From: Helichrysum umbraculigerum
Lineage: Eukaryota > Streptophyta > Magnoliopsida > Asterales > Asteraceae
Assembly (NCBI GenBank): GCA_949592205.1
Contig: CATIUR010000001.1
Coordinates: 14,585,501 to 14,649,500 of the forward strand
Direction: 5' to 3'
Length of the DNA: 64,000 nucleotides
Part shown: positions 22,101-32,436 of the stretch, piece by piece
Layout of the letters: every line of letters begins with the position of its first letter
Position numbering within the stretch: the stretch's first letter is position 1
Made by a program: the position numbers and the translations under genes
Notes under the pieces: model-generated
The model's database searches: none
The model's input: the letters and a program-made list of their open reading frames with translations, nothing else
What the model was told of the DNA's origin: nothing

Positions 22101-22517
22101 CCTTGGAAAGGGATTATACGTTTTAGAAAGCGGGGAAAGTTGAGTCCAAGGTATATTGGACCTTTTGAAATTATTGATAGAGTTGGCAAGGTTGAGTATC
22201 GATTGCAATTACCAGAAGAACTTGGTAGTATTCATGATACATTTCATGTGTCTCAGCTCAGAAAGTGTTTAGTTGATGAGGCTTCTTATGTACCACTGAC
22301 AGAAATAGAAATAAATGATAAGTTGAGTTATATAGAAGAGCCAGTTAAAATTCTTGATCAGAAAGTAAAGCAGCTCAGAAATAAATCAGTTTCAATAGTT
22401 AAAGTTCAGTGGCGACATAGGAAGGGTTCAGAATTTACTTGGGAACCGGAGGAGTGGATGATGATATACTACCCTGCGGTGCACCAAGAATGGTTCGTGA
22501 GGACACGAACAGAATAA
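19137..22517 (+). pseudogene. Pol (protease, RT, RNase H, integrase, chromodomain-like), two in-frame stops
   Basis: The frame is the same as gag. Order: protease DSGA (Asp at 19227), reverse transcriptase (LRMCIDYRELN, then FIDD at 20229-20240), RNase H (FCDASK near 20670, TDHKSL), and integrase with the HHCC zinc finger near 21270-21370 and DDE residues in TMDF, SDRDTRF and SERTIQTLEDML. A C-terminal chromodomain-like segment follows. A TAG at 19452-19454 follows the GMD of protease, and a TGA at 21612-21614 falls inside the integrase core just after VARH. No frameshift is seen. As it stands, no full Pol can be made, yet the LTRs are nearly identical. The copy may have been mobilised by a relative's proteins or mutated after insertion. 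Confidence 0.9.
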
Positions 22518-22529
22518 GTGGGGGAGAGT
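22516..22529 (+). other. Polypurine tract
   Basis: AAGTGGGGGAGAGT lies directly before the 3' LTR and overlaps the end of the last pol codons. It primes plus-strand synthesis. Confidence 0.88.
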
Positions 22530-24799
22530 TGTAACACCCCAGTTTTCAAGGTATTTCTTTAGTAAATAAAAATAAGTTTTTATAGCTCAGTTTTACAGTA
22601 TTATTTTAGTGTACAATAAAATATACATCTTTTTAATTTTAGATCTCTAAATAATGAGATATAATAGAAAACGCAAATTAGTTGTCCAGTTCCAGACTGT
22701 GTAGTGTAGAAATTTAAAAGAAGATAAGGACACTGTACGTGCTTATCCTCCAGTATCTTCATTTCATCCAGAACTTCAAACATAAACACAGAAAAATCGC
22801 AGGAGTTAGGAGGAAGCAAGAATCAATCTTCAAACTTAAATTCGAGCTTCAAATCATTGAAATTATCATCTTCTATTACTCACTAATCTCTGTAAGTGAA
22901 TTAATCTCTTCAAGAACCCTAGAAATTGGGTTTTCATGGGTTTTAGTAAATTGGTATGATTTAATCCGAAATTTGGGTTTGTAATTGATTAGTTAGTGAT
23001 AGTATAACATATAAATCATGATTAGAATCTTAATTTCATGCTATAGAGGATAGATTATGATTTGAGTTCATGGGGTTTTTATGAACTTCATGAATTGGTT
23101 GAAATTAAAGAGAAAGTATTAGTAGATGTTAGAATTATTATGGAAGTAGTTAAATTCATAATAAAGCTATGATTTTGATCATGATAAGTAAGTTAGTTAG
23201 TTTAGTTAAAGTGAAATTAGTGAATCTCAAGTGGGGGAGAAAGAAATAGATGATTAGTCATTGAAAGTGTGAATTAGTTGTTGATTATGTGCTATGTGTA
23301 TGTAATAGGTGCTAAAGAAGAATTGTCATCATTTGATCATCTTGTTTCAATTTGTGCTACAAACCAAGGTGAGTTTATGAATTGAATAGATCATGATCAT
23401 GTAATTTGTTGTGATTAGCTTATAATTATATCATGATTATGATGAAAGCTTGTGATTAGAATGGTTAATGGTTATTAGCCATATTTTGATTAGAATAGCT
23501 AACCAAGGTTAGCTTTGTTCGATTAGTGGTTAACTTATGTTAACCAAGTATTGATTAGTTATGTGCACATATGATTAGAAGTGTGAAAGTGAAGTTGCAA
23601 GAAAGGGAAATAGTTCTTTACTTTGTTCATTATTGCTCTATGTTAATAATGCATTGTATTGATTAGATTTCATATTATCACTAAGCAAATTGCTTAATTA
23701 GTTTAGTTATGTTGTAGGTACAAGTGAAAGTGGAAAAGGTAAAGATATTGCAAAAGGCTAGAAGTGGAGTTGCTAGCTTGTTGTAAGTTACACAAGCTTT
23801 CTTTTTAAATTATCGTTTTGAAACCTTGAAAGATCGCCCAAACAATGTTTTGACATGTTTTGGTTTTGAAAGCAATGACTAGATAGATTATGTATAATAG
23901 TGTAAAGTTGTGTAAGACTAGTAGATAATGTTGGAAAGTGTTAAGTTATAAGTTGTAATAGAAGTGATATGTTGATTTTGTACATATTGAAAGTTTTAAC
24001 CAAAGTCAATAATACTATTAGTCAATTTGAAAGTGTGTTTAGCCATCGAATGGGTCAAATTATCTCTTTTGAATCAGCGGGTCCAAATGGGTCCAAATGG
24101 GTCCTAATAACGCTTGTGAACAAATCTGAGTTAGATAAAGATTGAAAGTATAGTGATTAGTCTCGCAAGTTTGTTTTGATAGTAGAAATATGTGTGTACA
24201 AGCTCAGCTCCTAAGTCTCTATGATTTGAGACTTAGTATGTTAGAAAAATGTTGAAATTTAGCCGAAAATGACCCATAAGCCCATGTCCCGATAAAATGA
24301 GAAATTTGAAAAAGTGTGAAAATAGAAAGTTTCATTTTGACCATAGTAAAGTACCTGCAAAGTTTCATGTCTTAATTCTTAGTCGTTTGCAAGATATGCG
24401 TGTTCAAAGTTCGGTTTTTGGTATGAAATGGTGCAGATTCGGATTTGGTCTGCAGGTCATGGGAATATGATCGTATTCCCATGAATACGATCGGATTCCC
24501 GGGAATACGGCGTATTCCGAGACCGTATTCCCTTAATTTGGTTCTGTTTCAAAACTGTGCAAAAAGGGTCAATGAATACGACCGTATTCCCCAGAGTACG
24601 ATCGTATTCCACTGAATACGATCGTATTCCCCAGAATACGATCGTATTCCCAGTGTTTCAGAAAGATCAAAAATTTTGTTTGAGCTTATTGTTTGACGAT
24701 GCTGTAGTAGATTATAATTAGAGTATGGGGACCCTTATAAGTTAGTAACAGTTATAAAAAAAAAAAAAAATTTCAAGTTCAGATATTCAGGGCGTTTCA
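22530..24799 (+). repeat. 3' LTR of the Tekay-like element
   Basis: This is 2270 bp, equal in length to the 5' LTR, with about a dozen substitutions noticed by eye (for example near 22950, 22999, 23387, 23610 and 24050). It ends GGGCGTTTCA before the TCACA duplication. Confidence 0.93.
24463..24649 (+). promoter_or_regulatory. Array of GAATACGATCGTATTC palindromes in the 3' LTR
   Basis: This is the counterpart of the 5' LTR array at an offset of 7259 bp, with one visible change in its first unit (GAATATGATCG). Confidence 0.6.
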
Positions 24800-25118
24800 T
24801 CACATATATACGTACTATCTGAAAATGATAACACATTATTTGTAATAATTTGTATATATGATATTTTTTAAGTTTAAGGATGACATATATGATATAAATT
24901 AAGTTGGATAAATGTGATATTTTGCAATTAAACAATGACATATATGCAATTCTTCCTAAATTAAATGTTACCTTATTTAGTTTCTAGGTGTAGGAGGATT
25001 TGCCACCTCATCAAATTGATGTATAAGGTGATGACACATAGGATACATCCTATGTGGCAAGGGTAAAATATTGACAAATAATGTAGGGGCTCCTCCTTTA
25101 GTTATATAGATAGATAGA

Positions 25119-25332
25119 TTACCTCACATATACAAGGGTTGAAGTGGAACTTGTTAACTGCCCCACATTGGTGTTATCAATTTTTTATCCCAATAAAATT
25201 TTCATATGGGTGTACAACATGTGTTGATTAGTAGTACCAACTACCATTGCCATTGTCGCGTCAACTTGATCATAATGTATCATAGCATCTTCAACTCGGT
25301 AATATAGGAAGTTTAATGATAACTACTAGTTA
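25119..25332. other. Short intergenic stretch repeated elsewhere
   Basis: The phrases tgtacaacatgt and ttgtcgcgtcaacttgat recur around 32910-32980 and, more diverged, around 33840-33940. These mark duplicated non-coding sequence. Confidence 0.5.
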
Positions 25333-25341
25333 TTTTTTATA

Positions 25342-25642
25342 GGGTTAAGTACATTAAAATGTAATTATTTTTGGTCTGATGTTCATTGTATGCAAGAAAG
25401 TATTTGGACCTCCATTGTGTGTAACAAACTTTCAATTTGTTCCTATTGTATGTATTTAGGTGACGTGGCAACGTGTAATGATGCCATGTGTAACTCATAC
25501 AGTGTACACGGTGTAAAAATACCAAAAGTTGCATACAATGGCACTGAATAACAAGTTTGTTACACACAATGGAGGTCCAAATACTTTATTGCATACAATG
25601 AACATCGGACCATAAATAATTACATTTTAATGTACTTAACCC
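25342..25642. mobile_element. MITE with 9 bp TSD (Mutator type)
   Basis: A 301 bp foldback element starts GGGTTAAGTACATT and ends AATGTACTTAACCC. It is flanked by TTTTTTATA on both sides (25333-25341, 25643-25651). The arms contain cattgtatgca-type phrases also seen in the element at 35454. Confidence 0.85.
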
Positions 25643-25669
25643 TTTTTTATAAGTGGAAAATTAATTTGG

Positions 25670-25980
25670 ATAAGTATTTCTAAATGTATTCAGATTTAGT
25701 AAAAAATATATAGTGTGTATTTAACTTATAACATTTATATTTTATGTATTTAACTTTCAAATATCTTTATTGTATGTATTGGATATTATTTTTATGATGT
25801 ATTAAGTTATATGATGACACATGACACATTCTAGAAATGACACATCACAAAAAGTACCGTCCAAAATAGAGATATTTTAAAGTTAGATATATGCAATAGA
25901 ACTATAGAAGTGTCATAAGTTAGATACATACTATAATTTTTTTTACTAAAGTTAATACTTTTAGAAATATCTATTTCTAA
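25670..25980. mobile_element. Diverged relative of the MITE at 13073
   Basis: The outer arms (ggataagtatttctaaatg and ...agaaatatct) and the inner phrase atgatgacacatgacac match the 13073 element in order. The ends have decayed and I found no TSD. Confidence 0.55.
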
Positions 25981-26228
25981 ATAGTAATATGGACATTTAT
26001 TCTGTGACGGATGGAGTATATTCAAGCATTATCTAAAATATCTTTCTCCCCCTTTAAATAGCGTGATGGTTGCACTATTCATGATAAATATCACACATTT
26101 GAAAGTAAGGAGCTTTTAAAACTTACGAATTGTTAACGTTCATTCGTGAATGCTACTTTAGGGTACATACGTGCGCGCAATGCTGTAGTTACGTACTTAT
26201 TTTCTACTTCATTTATAGTCAAAGACTA

Positions 26229-26913
26229 TCTATAAAATATACTTAAAGCAAAATAACATGGAGTAATCTCAACCATTAATTGGGTTTTTCCAAATCAATC
26301 CAACCATCTATATTAATTCTTAATACTTACACTTATCACCCCTAAACCTTTTAAACATTAATATTAATTAATATTAATATTAATTTAAATTTAAAATAAT
26401 TCATCAACTTATATAAAATAGCCAATAAAATCGGTTAAGGATTTCCAAAAATCTTCCGTCAAAACAGATAATACCATACGTGCTTTTATAAAATTTCATG
26501 CCTCTTCTCCTTGATATTTTTCAAAACCCTAAATCGAATAATTAGGATGGATAAGGAAACAGTGGTCACGCCAGATGGTGATGTTTTCTGCTTCAATTTC
26601 GATTTCTCTTTGGTTTCTTTAATCATCTTAATCTATTAATTTTCTCAATTTCATGTGGGTTTGTTTTTATTTGTCGTACTTTTTATCATCATCTTTGAGT
26701 TTGATGATTTTTTTTTTCATGATTGGGGCTTTCTCTTGTGTTCTTGGTTAGAATAATTCAACAATTCACAAAGTTTTGATGTTTTTCTGTTTTGAAGATT
26801 AGATTGTGGTTATGAAGGATTTTGTATGGGAATGGATACTATTGTTTCTACGCTATTAGTAAACTCTTTCCCGGAGGATCTGATATTGATGAGCTTTCTA
26901 GGATTTTCAGGTT
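26229..26913 (+). repeat. Arm A of the inverted duplication (contains Helitron 5' end)
   Basis: These 685 bp match 27905-28589 in reverse complement with few differences, including the very first bases of the Helitron. Confidence 0.88.
26821..26913 (+). pseudogene. Captured kinase fragment (CDK-like)
   Basis: The plus strand encodes LFPGGSDIDELSRIFR. This resembles the CDK C-lobe motif FPG.S.IDQL.RIF that follows the activation segment. In the inverted copy (27905-28005, minus strand) it reads on into LLIGAWNCPTP, showing a broken continuation. Upstream, around 26547, a short open frame starts MDKETVVTPDGDV. Gene-fragment capture is common in Helitrons. Assignment to CDKs is from the motif only; no full domain is present. 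Confidence 0.5.
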
Positions 26914-26920
26914 ATACTTA

Positions 26921-27904
26921 TTTTATAGATTCCACATATGATATTCCTTGATGTACCACAAATATTGTAATTTTTAAGTTTGGTCAAGAGATAAACCTAT
27001 GGAGGCAACTTTGCTATTCACTGTCCTTAGAAGGTATCCGTTACTCCTTCGACTCAACATGATACTATAATTTCATTGCATTGCATCTGGATATAATTAG
27101 AATATATGCATACACATGATAGTTCTGTCTATCTAATTATTGTAGGTTTTAGACGATTTGAAGGCTACATGTTTTAATTATGTAAGTTTTGTAGTTTAGG
27201 GTTTGCGTTCATTCTTCATCTCCTTGATAGTGTTATGATTGAGTTTGATATGTGTACATAATCGTAGGTTTTGTAACTGATATGGTGAAGGTTATAAGAT
27301 ATTACAGTGATTTTGGTTGAAAATGATCAATCTCAACAGACGAACAAAGTGCAGGTATGGCATTTGATATTTGTCTTACCAATGGCTTTTGATGCCTTTT
27401 TCTCAACAGACGAACAAAGTGCAGGTATGGCATTTGATATATTGTCTTACCAATGGGTTTTGATGCCTTTTTCCCCCATAAATATGATTTTTATATCATT
27501 TATACTTTTTATTTCTTTCTTATAATTCCTTTTTTACATAAATTTGAAGGATCTAACTGATAAAAACTAACTGATCCGATTAGTTTATTTGCAGATCCGT
27601 TGTTATCTATGCTTTGGCGGTTGATTCTTCAAAGTTGTCATTAATTTTATTGCTTCTGTAAGCAATAAGTGATTTAAGCTAAAGGATAGACTAAGGTTAG
27701 TAATTAGTAAGTGTAATTTTGATCATAATCTTTTGTGACTAATTATTCTTGATTTTAGATCAATATCCAATATCGGATCAGTTAATAATGTGTGTGTATT
27801 GGTCTGTGACTTGGTCATCAATTAATATTGTCTGTTGAAGTATTGGGTGGTTTGGGTTGGGTTTGAAGATATGGGGTGTTGGACAATTCCATGCTCCGAT
27901 CAAT
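26921..27904 (+). repeat. Direct repeat B, copy 1
   Basis: 984 bp, nearly identical to 28581-29564 at a constant offset of 1660 bp, with only a few substitutions seen. Inside it, a 63 bp phrase (around 27330-27440, tcaacagacgaacaaagtgc) is itself tandemly repeated. Confidence 0.9.
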
Positions 27905-28589
27905 AACCTGAAAATCCTAGAAAGCTCATCAATATCAGATCCTCCAGGAAAGAGTTTACTAATAGCGTAGAAACAATAGTATCCATTCCCATACAAAATC
28001 CTTCATAACCACAATCTAATCTTCAAAACAGAAAAACATCAAAACTTTGTGAATTGTTGAATTATTCTAACCAAGAACACAAGAGAAAGCCCCAATCATG
28101 AAAAAAAAAATCATCAAACTCAAAGATGATGATAAAAAGTACGACAAATAAAAACAAACCCACATGAAATTGAGAAAATTAATAGATTAAGATGATTAAA
28201 GAAACCAAAGAGAAATCAAAATTGAAGCAGAAAACATCACCATCTGGCGTGACCACTGTTTCCTTATCCATCCTAATTATTCGATTTAGGGTTTTGAAAA
28301 ATATCAAGGAGAAGAGGCATGAAATTTTATAAAAGCACGTATGGTATTATCTGTTTTGACGGAAGATTTTTGGAAATCCTTAACCGATTTTATTGGCTAT
28401 TTTATATAAGTTGATGAATTATTTTAAATTTAAATTAATATTAATATTAATTAATATTAATGTTTAAAAGGTTTAGGGGTGATAAGTGTAAGTATTAAGA
28501 ATTAATATAGATGGTTGGATTGATTTGAAAAAACCTAATTAATGGTTGAGATTACTCCATGTTATTTTGCTTTAAGTATATTTTATAGA
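27905..28589 (-). repeat. Inverted copy of arm A
   Basis: This is the reverse complement of 26229-26913, of exactly the same length. With copy 1 of B as the loop, RNA across 26229-28589 could fold into a 685 bp hairpin. Its outer end reproduces the Helitron 5' terminus facing the other way. Confidence 0.88.
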
Positions 28590-29564
28590 TTCCACATATG
28601 ATATTCCTTGATGTACCACAAATATTGTAATTTTTAAGTTTGGTCAAGAGATAAACCTATGGAGGCAACTTTGCTATTCACTGTCCTTAGAAGGTATCCG
28701 TTACTCCTTCGACTCAACATGATACTATAATTTCATTGCATTGCATCTGGATATAATTAGAATATATGCATACACATGATAGTTCTGTCTATCTAATTAT
28801 TGTAGGTTTTAGACGATTTGAAGGCTACATGTTTTAATTATGTAAGTTTTGTAGTTTAGGGTTTGCGTTCATTCTTCATCTCCTTGATAGTGTTATGATT
28901 GAGTTTGATATGTGTACATAATCGTAGGTTTTGTAACTGATATGGTGAAGGTTATAAGATATTACAGTGATTTTGGTTGAAAATGATCAATCTCAACAGA
29001 CGAACAAAGTGCAGGTATGGCATTTGATATTTGTCTTACCAATGGCTTTTGATGCCTTTTTCTCAACAGACGAACAAAGTGCAGGTATGGCATTTGATAT
29101 ATTGTCTTACCAATGGGTATTGATGCCTTTTTCCCCCATAAATATGATTTTTATATCATTTATACTTTTTATTTCTTTCTTATAATTCCTTTTTTACATA
29201 AATTTGAAGGATCTAACTGATAAAAACTAACTGATCCGATTAGTTTATTTGCAGATCCGTTGTTATCTATGCTTTGGCGGTTGATTCTTCAAAGTTGTCA
29301 TTAATTTTATTGCTTCTGTAAGCAATAAGTGATTGAAGCTAAAGGATAGACTAAGGTTAGTAATTAGTAAGTGTTATTCTGATCATAATCTTTTGTGACT
29401 AATTATTCTTGATTTTAGATCAATATCCAATATCGGATCAGTTAATAATGTGTGTGTATTGGTCTGTGACTTGGTCATCAATTAATATTGTCTGTTGAAG
29501 TATTGGGTGGTTTGGGTTGGGTTTGAAGATATGGGGTGTTGGACAATTCCATGCTCCGATCAAT
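28581..29564 (+). repeat. Direct repeat B, copy 2
   Basis: Second copy of B. It overlaps the outer end of the inverted arm by the shared phrase ttttataga and ends at ccgatcaat before a T-rich run. Confidence 0.9.
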
Positions 29565-32408
29565 TGTTTTTTTTTTTTAAAACCCGATTATTGGGTTTAT
29601 AAAAATGTAGCGATATGATACTAATTTTATAATTTTGTTGTGATCCATGACATTGACCAAGGATTATACTATATTGAAGAAAATGGGTCAACGTGTTGTT
29701 CTGGTTTATGTATATTGTTAAAATTTAAAGTTAATTCAATGTCAGCTCAACTATGTATGGAGAAGGGTGGGTACTTGGTAGGTGAATCTGAAATATATTT
29801 AGCGATATTGATCTCTGAAGTAAGATGTGTTATGATTGTTTTTACATTGTCGTGATGCAGATTGGTGGTAAAAGTTACTTCTGAATGGGGATGGTAGCTG
29901 TGCATTTTTTCAAAATCAGTTCTGGCTAGAGCCCGTCTTGCACTTGTGCAAAAGGGTGGGCTGTATGATCAACTCTTACGACCATCTACCGATACCTTTG
30001 GGCTCGGCTTGATTTGGACCATTTCTGATTTGGTGGTTGCATATGCTGGTGAATACCAACAATTAAATATAGGTAATTTTTTGACCTGTAGTACTGTTTC
30101 CTCTTTACATATAAGTTTGGTAACAACAATTTTCAAATTGTGCATTTTTCCTTGCTTTCTGATCGATTTTAGTGTCTCCAACTTGAAATAGCGTCAGCGT
30201 TATCGTCACCGCAGAAGAAAGATTGATATTTCATAACATGGGGATCTATATGGGTCTAGATCGGCAGCATCGATAAGTAGAACCGATCCAAATGGGTCAC
30301 CATTAACATACCAGTTTACTAATGAAAAAATTTGCTACTTCGACTTGCAAAGTGAAGTTACTAAATAGAAAGAAGCTCTTCACAAGTTTACTAATGACAT
30401 GTCAAATTGGGTGGGACCTTAATACAATGTTGGTGATGGAAATTGGTTTTCGCCAAATGGTGCTGATATGATTTTTCCGAACTATACATGGTGATTTGGT
30501 TAAATATTTTTAAAAATACATAAAACATGCTATGTGCAGATGTGAATTCAGCTGCCATATATAAACATTAGAAGCTCATATCTACTGGAAATGTTGGTGT
30601 TAAGTATTAATAACCATATGCGCAATTTCGTGTACTGAGATTAATTTTTCAAAATCTCTTGTGTAGGGAAGTATGACTTGAAGGAGTCGAAAAGGATAAT
30701 GAAAGAGATGATGATTGTTATAGAGAGAAGAAGTAATATTGGCCCATGACAAGTACAATAATGTGCATAAATTAAGATATACTTGGTTTCATGATATAAA
30801 GATTACTGGTACAATGTAGGTAACATATGAGCATTTTTAATTATTTTCGAACCACTTCCTTGATGCTTAGACTTCAAAAATATTATGCCATAATTATGTA
30901 TACCAGATTCTCATGTGTTCTCATTCGAATTCGACAAATCATGAAAACTTGCAAGGATCAGCATATACCTGGCTGGCATAACACGTAAAAACTTAAGAAA
31001 AGATCCCTTTTATATGCATATGAATATCTACATAGTTGTCTCTAGGATGATAAATTTATAATTATGATATCTTATGTTCTAAGAAAATAGATTAATGTTT
31101 CTGATTTAAGTTATACTAAACACATCTAGAATGTGTTGGAAGAAGAAGTAGAATATATTCTACCAAATGAAAATCGTCATGCTTTTAGTTTTAAGGTTAA
31201 GCGAATTACCTATGAGCTGGCTAACTATATTAGTTCACTTCCAGCAGTAGCATCTTTTAATTGTGTTTCAAAAAGATGGTCTTGGACTCTTAAGTAGGTG
31301 CATCCACACTACTAGCTTAGCGTCTTCTTTTGATACAAAGGTATTTGTAGTTTAATAACTATAAGTTAGTAGTTGTAATATCAATATGTATTATGTTTCA
31401 TCTCTAATGAGAAACAGGAAATTGATAATGATGAAACATGAAGTTGACAACAATGATAATAACGATGTTGAAGACAAATGGTAACTTTGAATGTTGCAAA
31501 ATGTGACTTGCTATTCTTTGTCAAGTGTTTGAATGTTACAGAAGCACATACAGATTGTTCTGTACTCTGTCTATGCAAAGGTTTTCTACATCTATATTGT
31601 TAGCACTAATCTCAAGAGCATCTCTAATGATAGCTTTTTCTAAAGCTTTTTTTGTGTAAAAAAGCTTTTGAAAAGCTTTTTATCATTGGAGTGAAAACTT
31701 TATTTATGTTAAAGCTTGATAAATCTTAAGCTTTTGAGCAAAAACTTTTCTTCAAATTTGTGTGTGTAGACTTCAAAAGAAAAGCTTTGCAAAAGCTCTT
31801 CTCATCGTAGATAAAGCTTTTCTATAAAGTTTTTTTAAAAGATGATGATGTGTCATAATAAAAAAGCTTTGTAAAGCTTTTAACATTGAAGATGCTCTAA
31901 GTGAAAAGCTTATATGTACCTATAAGATTCTTTTTTGATTTATCGTAAACAATTATTATATGTACCTATAAGATTCTTTTTTGAAAAGCTTACGTCTTAC
32001 CTCCTCCATACACCGCTTTCGACGGGATTGGGTAATGTTGTTGTTGTGATTATTATATAATATTGTTTCAACTTTTGATCAATATATACCTTGCTTTAAA
32101 CATGATGTCGGTAGTGAACATATGATTGTTTTATGTAGGATTGCATTAACTCACTCTATTTTCACAACTCTCTATATTGCTAAATAGAGAACTTAAATTG
32201 GTGGGCTCTTTGGATAGGTGTTTGCAGGTATTATATTTATGGATGTCTATGTTGCATTTAAACATGATATTTAATTTCATGAAGTTAAAGCACCTCGGCT
32301 ACACACTTTATTTCCCTGTTAGATTTCACAAGCACAACAACATTAACAACACGAATAAAATCATCATTTAGCTTAAAAATACTAATTTATAAAACAAAAT
32401 TATCAAAT
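29565..32408 (+). other. Helitron right half with unidentified gene-like pieces
   Basis: Short open stretches are visible, such as one around 29925-30075 (ARLALVQKGGLYDQLLRPS...) and one around 31130-31295 (EEEVEYILPNENRHAFSFK...). They are flanked by non-coding sequence and could be captured exons. I do not recognise their source and no intact gene can be assembled. Confidence 0.4.
31615..31897. mobile_element. MITE with AAGCTTTT-rich interior
   Basis: The ends AGAGCATCTCTAATG and CATTGAAGATGCTCT are imperfect inverted repeats. The inside is full of aaagctttt phrases and can fold back. The termini resemble the common plant GAGCATCTCCAATG MITE type. The TSD is not clear. Confidence 0.6.
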
Positions 32409-32436
32409 CCCGCATTTTCGCGGGTCTTTTACCTAG
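32409..32436 (+). other. Helitron 3' hairpin and CTAG terminus
   Basis: The stem CCCGC/GCGGG has a six-base loop, followed by TCTTTTAC and CTAG, then host T. This is the replication terminator signal of Helitrons. Confidence 0.85.

Larger units (their letters stand above)
15271..24799 (+). mobile_element. Complete Ty3/gypsy chromovirus (Tekay/Del-like), 9529 bp
   Basis: The element has LTRs of 2270 bp each, a tRNA-iMet-type PBS, gag, protease-RT-RNase H-integrase, a chromodomain-like tail and a purine tract. It is flanked by the 5 bp target duplication TCACA (15266-15270 and 24800-24804). Long LTRs and an integrase tail of the form EEPVKILDQKVKQLRN...VQWRHRKGSEFTWEPEE suggest the Tekay clade. 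The LTRs differ at roughly a dozen sites by eye, so the insertion is recent. Gag-pol is a single reading frame interrupted by three stop codons. Confidence 0.93.
14624..25118 (-). mobile_element. Small Helitron split by a gypsy element
   Basis: On the minus strand the 5' end is A|TCTATCTATCTATATAAC at 25118. The 3' end is a hairpin CCGTGC-ATC-GCACGG (14650-14636) followed by TTTTAACACTAG, with the terminal CTAG at 14627-14624 and T next. These are standard Helitron termini, with no TSD. About 0.96 kb is Helitron (14624-15270 and 24800-25118); the rest is the gypsy element. No Rep/helicase sequence is present, so it is non-autonomous. Confidence 0.78.
26229..32436 (+). mobile_element. Helitron, rearranged, about 6.2 kb
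   Basis: The 5' end is A|TCTATAAAATATAC at 26229. The 3' end has the hairpin CCCGC-attttc-GCGGG (32409-32424), then TCTTTTACCTAG, with the terminal CTAG at 32433-32436 followed by T. There is no TSD, as expected for Helitrons. No Rep/helicase was recognised, so it is non-autonomous. The left half is arranged A (26229-26913), B (26921-27904), inverted A (27905-28589), B again (28581-29564). It also carries gene-like fragments and a nested MITE. Confidence 0.82.

Noticed and set aside
22601..22819. Small ORFs repeated in both LTRs of the gypsy element
   Set aside because: They occur at matching positions in both LTRs on either strand, with no domain; these are chance frames in LTR sequence.
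27307..29185. Duplicated 72-codon ORFs in the Helitron
   Set aside because: They are identical because they lie in the two copies of block B. The frame crosses a 63 bp tandem repeat and has no recognisable domain.
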